A stretch of DNA of 64,000 nucleotides from Streptomyces sp. TLI_235 (GTDB lineage Bacteria > Actinomycetota > Actinomycetes > Streptomycetales > Streptomycetaceae), in assembly GCA_002300355.1 (NCBI GenBank), contig NSGV01000002.1, positions 1,116,001 to 1,180,000 on the forward strand, read 5' to 3'. The position numbers were made by a program, and so were the translations under genes. Shown piece after piece: positions 47,217 to 55,228 of the stretch (positions are counted from its first letter, which is position 1; every line of letters begins with the position of its first letter). Below the pieces are notes generated by a model that did no database searches, was not told the DNA's origin, and was given only the letters and a program-made list of their open reading frames with translations.

Positions 47217-47496
47217 CGCAGCGCCTCCGCCTCTTCCGATCCTGGTACGTTCCCGACCCTAGCGCCGTGCACGCCCGCGCGGGCGGCATTCGTGCAGGCC
47301 CGAACGGAGTCGAGGATTGAGGCCCGACGCCCCGGGCAAATGCCCTGGTGCGCATGCCATCTGATGATCCGATCGGGTAGTCTGCCGGGCCGGACGGCGC
47401 AGTCGATCTTCAGTACGTCCCAGTATCAGCAGCGGAGTTCACCGCACGACGCGCACGTACAGCACCGGATCCGAGAGTCACCTCGCTGGGAGCACG
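47217..47496. other. Divergent intergenic region between LAL regulator and terpene synthase
   Basis: The gap holds the perfect 14-bp palindrome CGCCCGCGCGGGCG at 47272-47285 and two flanking GTGCA words. No certain promoter could be assigned. Confidence 0.4.
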
Positions 47497-48447
47497 ATGT
47501 CCGACGACAGCTCACTCGACTTCCCGTTCCCGCACCGGCGCAGCGGGCACCACGCCCACGCGGCCGAGCGGCACCGCTCCTGGCTGGCCCGCCACCGCGA
47601 GCTGGCGGACGTCGCCGACGCCGCGGTCTACGGCCACTGGGAGGTGGCGGAACTCGCAGCGCTCAGCCATCCCGGCGTCGAGGCGGACGAACTCGCCCTC
47701 GCCGCAGACATGTTGGGCTTCTTCTTCCTCTTCGACGACCAGTTCGACAGCGATCTGGGCCGGCGCCCCTCCGAGGTGGGCCGGATCTGCGACCGGCTGA
47801 CCGCGATCCTGCACGGCGCCCTGCCGGACGGCAATTCGGGGGTCGAGCGGGCCTTCGCCGACCTGTGGAGACGGTCCACGGCCGGCATGCCCGGCCGCTG
47901 GCGGGCACGGGCCGCCGCCAACTGGGAGTGGTACTTCGCCAGCCACCCCGCCGAGGCGGCCGGCCGGCGCTCCGGGCGCATCCCGGACCGCGAGGGCTAT
48001 CTGACGCTCCGTCGGGGAACCGCCGCCATGGAGACCATCTTCGACATGCTGGAGCGGCTCGGCGGGTTCACGGTGCCGCAGAGCACCTTCCACCACCCGG
48101 TGTTCCGGCAGCTGCGCCAGGTGGCCGCCGACATCCCGTCGTACAGCAACGATGTCCGCTCCTACCCGTTGGAGGCGCCGCGCGGCGACGTCTACAACCT
48201 GGTGATGATCGTCCAGCGCGAACGCTCGTGCCCGCCGGAGGAGGCCTGCTCGGTCGTCCTCGCCGAGGCGCAGCTGCTGGTCGACCGCTACGGACGACTC
48301 CTCGCCGAACTGCCCTGCGCCTTCGGAGAGCTGGAGCTGGACGAGGAACAGCGCGGCATCGCGCAGCGCTACGCCGACGGCATGACCGCCTGGCTGGCGG
48401 GCTACCTGCACTGGGAACGGTGGACCGGCCGCTACCGCACCGGGTGA
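47497..48447 (+). CDS. Class I terpene synthase, orphan
   Basis: The 316-residue protein has the aspartate-rich metal motif DDQFD (residues 80-84) and the NSE triad NDVRSYPLE (218-226), plus an RY near the C-terminus (HWERWTGRYRTG). It cyclises a prenyl diphosphate, probably farnesyl or geranylgeranyl diphosphate; the product cannot be read from sequence. It is close in length to bacterial sesquiterpene synthases. Nothing next to it looks like a P450, methyltransferase or prenyltransferase. GGGAG precedes the ATG. Confidence 0.88.
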   Translation: MSDDSSLDFPFPHRRSGHHAHAAERHRSWLARHRELADVADAAVYGHWEVAELAALSHPGVEADELALAADMLGFFFLFDDQFDSDLGRRPSEVGRICDRLTAILHGALPDGNSGVERAFADLWRRSTAGMPGRWRARAAANWEWYFASHPAEAAGRRSGRIPDREGYLTLRRGTAAMETIFDMLERLGGFTVPQSTFHHPVFRQLRQVAADIPSYSNDVRSYPLEAPRGDVYNLVMIVQRERSCPPEEACSVVLAEAQLLVDRYGRLLAELPCAFGELELDEEQRGIAQRYADGMTAWLAGYLHWERWTGRYRTG

Positions 48448-48659
48448 CCGGCGATGCACCCACCGTAGCGGAACGCCGGGCTCGGGACCAGAGGCTCCGG
48501 CGCACGCGTGCGAGTATTCCGACGGGCGCGCACGGGTCGGCCCGCGCCCCTCACCCCGCCCGGCGCGCGTCGCCCGGCGCAGGGGTCTGCACACCACGTA
48601 CGGGCGGCCACTCAGGGGCGCGTGACGACACCCGACGCCCCGAGGGCGACTCCTGACAC

Positions 48660-49088
48660 TCAGCGCCCGCTGCCCGCCCGGGCGCGGGCGGCGCGGACGG
48701 CCTCCTCGATCCGCTCCGGCGGGATCCGCACGCCGGACGCGATCCGCCCGCCGACCGCGCCGAGCGCGGCCGCGGCGCTCTGCGCCCACAGGTGCTCGAT
48801 CAGCACGACCACCGCGACGGTGCCCGGGGCGAGCAGGGCGGCCGCCTCCTCGGCGTCGGCCGGCCCGATCAGCGGCAGCTCCGCGCCGCCGGCCGCGACC
48901 ACCCCCTGCAGGTGCTCCACCTCGCCGACCTCCGCGTACTCCACGGTGCCGTCGGCCCGGCGGGCGACCACCAGGGCGTCGATCACCCGGATGTCCCCGG
49001 CCGTCCGCAGGGCGCCCAGCGCGCGGGCGCTCTCCGCGGTGATGGCCTCCTGCGGGAACGTCAGGACGATCAGTTCGGCCGGCCCCAT
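48660..49088 (-). CDS. DUF6325-like conserved protein
   Basis: The 142-residue protein starts MGPAELIVLTFPQEAITAES and has two repeat-like alpha/beta halves with VIDALVVARRADGTVEYAEV and PGTVAVVVLIEHLWAQSAAA. This resembles DUF6325 or DUF1269-type small proteins often linked to stress or membrane channels. ATG at 49088 has AGGAG eight bases upstream; the frame to 49097 begins with GTG. It faces the terpene synthase gene end. Function unknown. Confidence 0.6.
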   Translation of the reverse strand: MGPAELIVLTFPQEAITAESARALGALRTAGDIRVIDALVVARRADGTVEYAEVGEVEHLQGVVAAGGAELPLIGPADAEEAAALLAPGTVAVVVLIEHLWAQSAAAALGAVGGRIASGVRIPPERIEEAVRAARARAGSGR

Positions 49089-49272
49089 CCAGGGCACTCC
49101 TTCCGTCGGCGGTTCCCCGCGGTGGCCCCCGGAAGCGGATCAAAGCACAGCCCGGGCCCTGCTCGGCGGAGGCGGGGCGCGGACGGAGTACGCCGCTGGC
49201 GGCCGGGCGGGCGCCGTGCTCTCTGGAAAGCACGGCACCGTGCCGTGCACCCGGGACGAGGAGGCCCCGACC

Positions 49273-49596
49273 ATGACGATCCCCGCCGCCAAGCTGTCCA
49301 ATCCCGCCGTCCGCGCGCTGGTCGCCGCGATCAACGGAGGAGACCCGACCGCGTTCTTCGCCGCGCTGACGCCGGACGCCACGATGTCCGACGACGGCTC
49401 GGACCGCCCGCTGGCGGCCTGGGCCGAGCGGGAGATCTTCTCCTCCCGCGGGCACATCGAGGTCCAGACCGAGAAGGACGGCGGCCTCGCCCTGATCGCC
49501 AACTACCGCAACGACACCTGGGGCGAGATGCGCACCGCGTGGCGGTTCACCGTGGACGGCAACCTGATCAGCCGTTTCGAGACCGGCCAGGCGTAG
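49273..49596 (+). CDS. SnoaL/NTF2-like fold protein
   Basis: The 107-residue protein MTIPAAKLSNPAVRALVAAI ... FFAALTPDATMSDDG ... ANYRNDTWGEMRTAWRF looks like a small NTF2/SnoaL-like domain protein. ATG at 49273 follows a weak GAGGCC. The catalytic residues of SnoaL cyclases are not clear. Its product is unknown. It lies just upstream of the LacI operator region. Confidence 0.6.
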   Translation: MTIPAAKLSNPAVRALVAAINGGDPTAFFAALTPDATMSDDGSDRPLAAWAEREIFSSRGHIEVQTEKDGGLALIANYRNDTWGEMRTAWRFTVDGNLISRFETGQA

Positions 49597-49610
49597 GACT
49601 CCGGGCCCCG

Positions 49611-49759
49611 GCGACACGGCCGGGCGCAGTTGGTGAAGCGCTTCGAAACCGGGTCTGGACACAGTCCATCTGCCTCTCTAAGCTCTCCGGGCAGGACAGC
49701 ATCGAGCCGCACAGCAGACATCGTCGAAGCGCTTCACCAGCCGCGCCCGGCCGTGTCGC
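49611..49759. repeat. 36-bp inverted repeat flanking the LacI promoter
   Basis: Left arm 49611-49646 and right arm 49724-49759 are inverted copies with 34 of 36 bases matching; each arm contains TGGTGAAGCGCTTCGA or its complement TCGAAGCGCTTCACCA. The core GAAGCGCTTC is a LacI-type operator. Arms are 77 bases apart and enclose the promoter listed next, so they are well placed for looping or a strong hairpin. Confidence 0.75.
49656..49684 (+). promoter_or_regulatory. Promoter of the LacI-type regulator gene between two operators
   Basis: TGGACA (49656-49661) and TAAGCT (49679-49684) are 17 bases apart. The promoter sits between the two GAAGCGCTTC operators at 49635-49644 and 49726-49735. Confidence 0.6.
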
Positions 49760-49774
49760 GAGATGGAGCACCAG

Positions 49775-50788
49775 ATGGTCACGCTCGCCCAGGTCGCCCG
49801 GCACGCCGGGGTGTCCCCGAGCACGGTCTCGTACGTCATCAGCGGCAAGCGGTCCATCTCGCAGGACACCCGGCTGCGGGTGGAGCGCAGCATCGCCGAG
49901 CTCGGCTACCACCCGCACGCGGGGGCCCGGGCACTGGCGAGCAACCGCTCCAATGTGATCGCCCTGATGATCCCGCTGCGCACGGACATGTTCGTGCCGG
50001 TGATGATGGAGATCGCCATCGCCATCACCACCACCGCCCGCCGCTTCGGCCACGACGTGCTGCTGCTCACCAGCGAGGAGGGCCCGTCCGCGGTGAAGCG
50101 CGTCGCCGCCAGCGGACTGGCCGACGCGATGATCCTCATGGACGTCGAACTGGAGGACGAGCGGATCCCGCTGCTGCGACAGACCGGGGCCGCCGCCGCG
50201 CTGATCGGCCTGCCCGCCGACCCGTCCGGGCTCACCTGCGTCGACCTGGACTTCGAGGCCACCGGCGCGCTCGCCGCCGACCACCTCGCCGACCTCGGCC
50301 ACCGCGAGGTGGCGCTGATCGGGGCCGCCGAATCGGTCTACCGCCGGCACACCGGCTTCGCCGAGCGCACCCTGGCCGGCTTCCGCCAGCAGGCCGCCGC
50401 CCGCGGCCTCGGCTTCCTCCACCGCCCCTGCGGGGCCGGCCTCGAGGCGGCCAGCGGAACCCTCTCCCGCATCCTGCAGGAGCGGCCGAGCACCACCGGC
50501 TTCGTGGTGCAGAACGAGGCCGCGCTGCCGCACCTGCTCAGCCAGCTCCGCCAGTCCGGGCGCGCCGTGCCGGAGGACGTCTCGGTCGTGGCGATCTGCC
50601 CCGACGAGGTGGCCCTGCACTCCGCCCCGCAGCTCACCTCGGTCTCCATCCCCGCCCAGGAGATGGGCAGCCGGGCGGTCGAGCTGCTGATGGCCCAGGC
50701 CGGCGGCGAGGACACCTCCGGGCTGACCCTGCTGCGCCCCACCCTCACCATGCGCGAGTCCAGCGGACCGGCCGTCCGGACGAGCTGA
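49775..50788 (+). CDS. LacI family transcriptional regulator
   Basis: The 337-residue protein has the LacI HTH MVTLAQVARHAGVSPSTVSY VISGKRSIS and a sugar-binding-type effector domain. ATG 49775 has GGAG eight bases upstream; ATG 49763 is also in frame. Its promoter lies between two GAAGCGCTTC operators, so it is very likely autoregulated. Remnants of a GH31 glycosidase and an acetylxylan esterase lie downstream, suggesting it once controlled xylan- or glucoside-related genes. Confidence 0.88.
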   Translation: MVTLAQVARHAGVSPSTVSYVISGKRSISQDTRLRVERSIAELGYHPHAGARALASNRSNVIALMIPLRTDMFVPVMMEIAIAITTTARRFGHDVLLLTSEEGPSAVKRVAASGLADAMILMDVELEDERIPLLRQTGAAAALIGLPADPSGLTCVDLDFEATGALAADHLADLGHREVALIGAAESVYRRHTGFAERTLAGFRQQAAARGLGFLHRPCGAGLEAASGTLSRILQERPSTTGFVVQNEAALPHLLSQLRQSGRAVPEDVSVVAICPDEVALHSAPQLTSVSIPAQEMGSRAVELLMAQAGGEDTSGLTLLRPTLTMRESSGPAVRTS

Positions 50789-51021
50789 CCCGTCCCCCTC
50801 GCCGCGCACCACCCGCAGCGGACTCCCGCAGCACCCGCCAGGCACCACCGCCCCACCCGCTCCACCGCCCCACCCGCTTCACCGGGCCGCTCGCGCGCAT
50901 CGCCGATCCCCGGGAGCCGGGCGCACCCGCACGCGCCCGTACCCCCACCGATCCCGCACGCCGGGGCGTCACCGCGCCGGCGCGCCCACCGCTGCCCGCA
51001 CGCACCCCCAGGAGCCGTCCC

Positions 51022-51210
51022 GTGAACCAGCTGGTCGCGCCGGTGGTCGAGGCGGGTGCGCGGGAGCGCGCCCTCCGACTGCCGGCGGGCGCGACCTGGC
51101 GGTGTGCCTGGACGGGCGAGACCCACCCGGGCGGCACCACGGTGACCGCCGACGCCCCGCTCGACCGGATCCCGCTCTACCTGCGCGACGGCGCCCGGCT
51201 GCCGATCTGA
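51022..51210 (+). pseudogene. C-terminal fragment of a GH31 family glycosidase
   Basis: The 62-residue frame from GTG 51022 reads VNQLVAPVVEAGARERALRL, then PAGATWRCAWTGETHPGGTT and ends IPLYLRDGARLPI, the end pattern of GH31 alpha-glucosidases/alpha-xylosidases. The catalytic barrel is absent, so it is a remnant or at best a small independent ORF, although CAGGAG lies before the GTG. Confidence 0.6.
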
Positions 51211-51254
51211 TCGGGCTGACCGGGCCCCGTCCTTCTCGTGGCAAGGAGGCCACC

Positions 51255-51611
51255 ATGCACCCCACCGCCCCGCACCCCACCGCCCCGCACCCGACCGCTG
51301 CGCCCCATCCCGCCGCCCTGAACCGCGGCCGCACCCCCGCGTCCGGCCGGCTCGGCCCGCTGCAGGCACCGCCGTACCGGCAGGCCCAGCCCGTGCCGCA
51401 GACCCGGCGGCCCGCCGCCGGACTGCTCGCCCCCGAGGAGCACCAGCTGCTGCTCCTGCTCGCCGAGGGCCTGCCGCTGGACGCCATCGCCCGCCGGCTG
51501 TCCACCTCCAGCCGCACCCTGCGGCGCCGGATCCGGGTGCTCTGCGACCGGATCGGGGTGCGGACCCCGCTGCAGGCCGCGGTCTGGGCCGCCCGGCGCG
51601 GCCTGATCTGA
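51255..51611 (+). CDS. Small LuxR-type HTH protein
   Basis: The 118-residue protein has a Pro-rich N-terminus (MHPTAPHPTAPHPTAAPHPA) and a C-terminal LuxR/GerE-type HTH: LLAPEEHQLLLLLAEGLPLD, then AIARRLSTSSRTLRRRIRVL. GGAGG lies five bases before the ATG. No sensory domain is present. Such single-HTH proteins occur in streptomycetes with unknown targets. Confidence 0.7.
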   Translation: MHPTAPHPTAPHPTAAPHPAALNRGRTPASGRLGPLQAPPYRQAQPVPQTRRPAAGLLAPEEHQLLLLLAEGLPLDAIARRLSTSSRTLRRRIRVLCDRIGVRTPLQAAVWAARRGLI

Positions 51612-51660
51612 CCACCCGCCACCACCGGAACCGTCCGCCACCACCGGAGAGAAGAGCGGC

Positions 51661-51858
51661 ATGCCGCTGACCGACCTGCCCTACGAGGACCTGCTGCGCT
51701 ACCGCCCCAACCGACCGCCCCCGCCGACCTGGACGCCTTCCGGAGCGACACGCTCGCCGAGGCCCGGGCCCGCGGCGGTGCGGCGACGGTGACCCCGGTC
51801 GGGGAGAGCCTGCTGCGCGGGGCCGAGGTGCACGACGTACGCTTCAGCGGACCCGTCA
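51661..51858 (+). pseudogene. N-terminal remnant of an acetylxylan esterase gene
   Basis: From ATG 51661 (GAGAAGAG upstream) the protein starts MPLTDLPYEDLLRYRPNRPP, the usual start of AXE1-type acetylxylan esterases. A one-base loss near 51725 shifts the frame: the continuation DLDAFRSDTLAEARARGGAA and AEVHDVRFSG lies in another frame. Only about 65 of the roughly 320 residues exist; the rest is cut by the end of the convergent serine hydrolase. Confidence 0.65.
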
Positions 51859-53091
51859 GCCGGTCCGGCCGTCCAGGCAGGCGCGGACGGCGGCCATCAG
51901 GCTGCGGGAGCGGATGTCGCCGGTGACGCCGGGCTGCATGCCGTTGGTCACGTAGCCGAAGCCGATGCCGAGGTCGGGGTCGGCGAAGCCGAGGGAGCCG
52001 CCCCGGCCGGGGTGGCCGAAGCTGGCCGGGGAGGCCATCGGCGAGGTGGCGGCGTGGCGGAAGAAGCCGTGGCCGAAGGTGGTGTTGACGATCAGTACCT
52101 TGTCCGGGCCGCTGACCGCCGGGCCCATGGCCTCCTTCAGCACCTCCGGGCCGAACAGCGCGGGCAGCCGCTCACCGGGCGCGCCGCCGTGCCGGTCCGC
52201 GGCGCCGATCAGCGAGGCGTAGAACCGGGCGACCGACCGGGCTGTGCCGATGCCGCCGGCGCCGGGCACCTCCGCGGCCTGCACGGCGGGGTCGTTGAGG
52301 TCGACGGCGGCGAGAACGGCGCCGAACGCCCGGGCGGTCAGCGAGGTGCGGTCCTGGTAGGCGCGCACCACGGAGGCCTTGGGGCGGACCTTCATGCCGC
52401 TCGGGCCGGTCTGCGCGGCCTCGGGGGCGGGCAGGTCGACCAGCCGGCCGACCCGGGGCGCGGCCCCCGCGGGCAGGCCGATCCACAGGTCGAGGCCGAG
52501 CGGCTGGGCGATCTCCTCGGTGAGGTAGTGGCCGACGCTCCGGCCGCTGACCCGGCGGACGACCTCGCCGACCAGCCAGCCGAAGGTGTACGGGTGGTAG
52601 CCGTGGGCGGTGCCCGGCTCCCAGGCGGGGGCCTGCGAGGCGACCGCGGCGGCGGCCGGCTCCCAGGTCAGCAGGTCCTCCAGGCGCAGCGGCACGTCGA
52701 GCACCGGCAGCCCGGCCTGGTGCGAGAGCAGCCAGCGGACGGGGACCCGCCCCTTGCCGGCGGCGGCGAACTCCGGCCAGTACGAGGAGACCGGGGCGTC
52801 CAGGTCGAGCAGGCCCCGCTGGACGAGGTGGAGCGCGGTGGCGGCGGTGAGGCCCTTGGTGACGGAGCGCAGCACCTGGGCGGTGTCGGCCGTCCACGGC
52901 ACGGCGGGGGCGGGCCGGCCGCCGACCTCGGGCCGGGCGTCGCCGCCCCACAGGTCGACCACCTTGCGGCCGTCCAGGTAGAGCGCGAAGGCCGCGCCGA
53001 GTTCGCCGTACTCGCGGAAGTTGCGGGCGAAGGCCTCGCGGACGGGTTCGAAGCCCGCCGCCGTCTCGCCCCAGATCTCCACCGCTGTCAC
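51856..53091 (-). CDS. Serine hydrolase of the beta-lactamase/esterase family
   Basis: The 411-residue protein has the class C/esterase SxxK motif as SVTK (residues 76-79), a Tyr-containing second motif in GYHPYTFGWLV and a C-terminal HPGRGGSLGFADPDLGIGFG region in place of KTG. No signal peptide is obvious, so a cytoplasmic carboxylesterase is likelier than a secreted beta-lactamase. It is divergent from a Nudix gene. Confidence 0.82.
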   Translation of the reverse strand: MTAVEIWGETAAGFEPVREAFARNFREYGELGAAFALYLDGRKVVDLWGGDARPEVGGRPAPAVPWTADTAQVLRSVTKGLTAATALHLVQRGLLDLDAPVSSYWPEFAAAGKGRVPVRWLLSHQAGLPVLDVPLRLEDLLTWEPAAAAVASQAPAWEPGTAHGYHPYTFGWLVGEVVRRVSGRSVGHYLTEEIAQPLGLDLWIGLPAGAAPRVGRLVDLPAPEAAQTGPSGMKVRPKASVVRAYQDRTSLTARAFGAVLAAVDLNDPAVQAAEVPGAGGIGTARSVARFYASLIGAADRHGGAPGERLPALFGPEVLKEAMGPAVSGPDKVLIVNTTFGHGFFRHAATSPMASPASFGHPGRGGSLGFADPDLGIGFGYVTNGMQPGVTGDIRSRSLMAAVRACLDGRTG

Positions 53092-53225
53092 GTTCCCCGC
53101 CGTTCCGTCGTCTGCGCCTCCGGTTGGAACGATAGTCGGGTGGTCCGACCGGTGCCGCCGCGGTCCCGGGGCGGGTCTCCTCCCCTGCCCCTGTCCGGCC
53201 GGCTCCGGCGGTAGTGTCCGGAGAC

Positions 53226-53735
53226 ATGACGAACCCCGCCGAAGAACTGCTCGACGTGGTCGACGCCCAGGACCAGGTGGTCGGCACCGCGACCCGCGCC
53301 GAGGTGTACCGGGACGGTCTGACCCACCGCTGCGTCTTCATCCTGGTCCGCGACCCGCAGGGCCGGATCTTCGTCCACCGGCGGACGGACAGCAAGCTGT
53401 TCGCCCCGGGCGCGTACGACTGCTTCGTCGGCGGGGTGGTCGGCTCCGGCGAGTCGTACGCCGAGGCGGCCGTCCGGGAGGCCGAGGAGGAGCTGGGGGT
53501 GACCGGGATCGAGCCGGTGCCGCTGTTCCGCTTCCTGTTCGAGCAGGACGGGCTGTCCTGGTTCTGCGACCTGCACGAGGCCCGCTGGGACGGCCCGGTG
53601 TCGCCGCAGGTCGAGGAGGTGGCCTGGCACGGCTGGCTGTCCGAGGAGGAGCTCGCCGAGCGGCTCACCGAGTGGGACTTCGTGGTCGACGGCCGGGAGG
53701 CGTACCGGCGCTACCTGGAGTCGCGGTCCTCCTGA
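53226..53735 (+). CDS. Nudix hydrolase (IDI/YfcD-like)
   Basis: The 169-residue protein has the Nudix box G-V-V-G-S-G-E-S-Y-A-E-A-A-V-R-E-A-E-E-E-L-G, after DCFVG, and the start LLDVVDAQDQVVGTATRAEV typical of the YfcD or isopentenyl-isomerase-like group. ATG 53226 is preferred; GTG 53214 is in frame. The end overlaps the end of the convergent cytochrome gene by 25 bases. Substrate unknown. Confidence 0.85.
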   Translation: MTNPAEELLDVVDAQDQVVGTATRAEVYRDGLTHRCVFILVRDPQGRIFVHRRTDSKLFAPGAYDCFVGGVVGSGESYAEAAVREAEEELGVTGIEPVPLFRFLFEQDGLSWFCDLHEARWDGPVSPQVEEVAWHGWLSEEELAERLTEWDFVVDGREAYRRYLESRSS

Positions 53736-54373
53736 GGGATCCCCCGGGCGGCGTCCGGAGGGTCCCACTCGGGGTGCTCGCGGGCGGCCCAGTGCCGGTC
53801 GACCAGGCCGGTGCGCATACCGCGGCGGGCCTCGGGGTCGCGCACCGCCATCCAGATGTGGCCGGCCACCGCCACGGCGACCGCCACCGCCAGCCAGTCG
53901 TGGACGAAGGTCGCCCCCGTGCGCCAGACCAGCGGGGCCAGGTGCGTGAACCACATCAGCAGGCCGGTGCCGAGCATCACCAGCGCCGCCCCCGCGATCC
54001 ACGCCGCGTACAGCTTCTGCCCGGCGTTGAACTTGCCCGCCGGCCGGTCGTACGAGCGTTTGCGGACGGCCCGCAGCCAGCGGCGGTCGGCCGCCGTGAA
54101 CCGGTTGAGCCGGGCCAGGTCTGCGCGCAGCGCCCGGGAGGCGAGGCCGAGCAGCAGCGGGACGGGCAGCAGCAGCCCGCACCACTCGTGCACCACCACG
54201 ACCAGCCGGCGCCGGCCGACCAGCTCCGACAGCGGCGGGTAGTACAGCATCAGCGCGGTGGCCACGCAGGTCAGCATCAGCGCGGCGGTGGCCCGGTGCA
54301 CCCAGCGCTCGGCGCGCGCGAAGCGGGCCACCCGGGCGGGCCGGGCGGGCCCCGGGTCAGCCGGTGGGTGCAT
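53711..54373 (-). CDS. Cytochrome b561-type membrane protein
   Basis: The 220-residue protein has four predicted helices with His residues fit for heme: ERWVHRATAALMLTCVATAL, LVVVVHEWCGLLLPVPLLL and TFVHDWLAVAVAVAVAGHIW. It resembles the cytochrome b subunit of formate dehydrogenase or the MsrQ-like partner of molybdopterin oxidoreductases. Its start overlaps the end of the upstream oxidoreductase gene by 17 bases, so the two are coupled. Confidence 0.82.
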   Translation of the reverse strand: MHPPADPGPARPARVARFARAERWVHRATAALMLTCVATALMLYYPPLSELVGRRRLVVVVHEWCGLLLPVPLLLGLASRALRADLARLNRFTAADRRWLRAVRKRSYDRPAGKFNAGQKLYAAWIAGAALVMLGTGLLMWFTHLAPLVWRTGATFVHDWLAVAVAVAVAGHIWMAVRDPEARRGMRTGLVDRHWAAREHPEWDPPDAARGIPQEDRDSR

Positions 54374-55058
54374 CGTCGCGTCCGTTGGAGCGGCCGACCC
54401 AGGCGTCGACGTCGTAGCCGAGGTGCTCCCAGTAGCCCCGGCGGACCTCGGGGGTCAGCGTGATGCCGGAGAGCCACTTCGCCGACTTGTAGAAGTACAT
54501 CGGGGCGACGTACAGCCGCACCGGGCCGCCGTGCGCGTGGCCGAGCGGGCGGTCCTGCATGCGCAGCGCGACGAGGACGTCGTCGCGGCGGGCCTGCTCC
54601 AGGGTGAGGCTCTCGCTGTACGAGCCGTCGAAGCAGCTGAAGCGCACCGCGGTGGCGCCGTCCCGCACGCCGGCCCGCTCCAGCAGGTGGCTGAGCCGGA
54701 CCCCTTCGAACGGGGTGCTGGGCACCCGCCAGCCGGTGACGCACTGGACGTCGTGGACGATCCGGGTCTGCGGCATCGCCTGCAGGTCGGCGAGGCGGAG
54801 GGTGGCCGGCCGGTCGACCAGGCCGTCGATGGTCAGTGTGTAGTCGGCGGCCGTGCGCTGCGGTACCGCCGCGACCACCGAGTAGTAGCGGAACCCGCCG
54901 CCGCCCGGCACCAGGTCGCTGAGCCCGGTCGGGTCGTGGCTGGTGACCGCCTCGACGGCGCGCTGCAGGTAGGGCCCGGCGGCGACGCCCGCCGCACCCA
55001 GGCCCAGCATGCCGAGCACCACACGGCGCCCGACCGGCGTACCGGTGGATTCGTTCAC
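54357..55058 (-). CDS. Molybdopterin-dependent oxidoreductase, sulfite oxidase fold
   Basis: The 233-residue protein starts with a Tat-like signal (VGRRVVLGMLGLGAAGVAAG). The catalytic domain has the conserved Cys-106 in HDVQCVTGWRVP that would bind molybdenum, and HAHGGPVRLYVAPMYFYKSA. It resembles MsrP and other small SUOX-fold enzymes working with a cytochrome b. The substrate is unknown. Overlap with the cytochrome gene shows they form an operon. Confidence 0.85.
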   Translation of the reverse strand: MNESTGTPVGRRVVLGMLGLGAAGVAAGPYLQRAVEAVTSHDPTGLSDLVPGGGGFRYYSVVAAVPQRTAADYTLTIDGLVDRPATLRLADLQAMPQTRIVHDVQCVTGWRVPSTPFEGVRLSHLLERAGVRDGATAVRFSCFDGSYSESLTLEQARRDDVLVALRMQDRPLGHAHGGPVRLYVAPMYFYKSAKWLSGITLTPEVRRGYWEHLGYDVDAWVGRSNGRDDAPTG

Positions 55059-55128
55059 CCCCCGATTCGACCACTCCGCGCGGCCGCGGACCAGGGTCGG
55101 CGGCCGGACGTCAGACTTTCGTCACCTC

Positions 55129-55164
55129 TGATCGGGCACGTGATCGGACGCGTGATCGGGCAGA
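55129..55164. repeat. Three tandem 12-base repeats upstream of the TetR gene
   Basis: TGATCGGGCACG, TGATCGGACGCG and TGATCGGGCAGA follow each other at 55129-55164. They lie 65 bases before the TetR start in the gap shared with the oxidoreductase. Spacing near one helical turn fits a regulator site. Confidence 0.5.
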
Positions 55165-55228
55165 TCGCCCGGACGGATTCCCAAGATCAGGTGATCATCC
55201 GACAGCCGGGGCTGGATAGGGTGGCGCC

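Noticed and set aside
44082..48656. Very long open frame of 1,524 codons on the plus strand opposite the LAL regulator.
   Set aside because: It is antisense to the LAL gene and overlaps the terpene synthase in another frame; composition is Gly/Gln/Arg-rich without domains, a typical GC-rich shadow.
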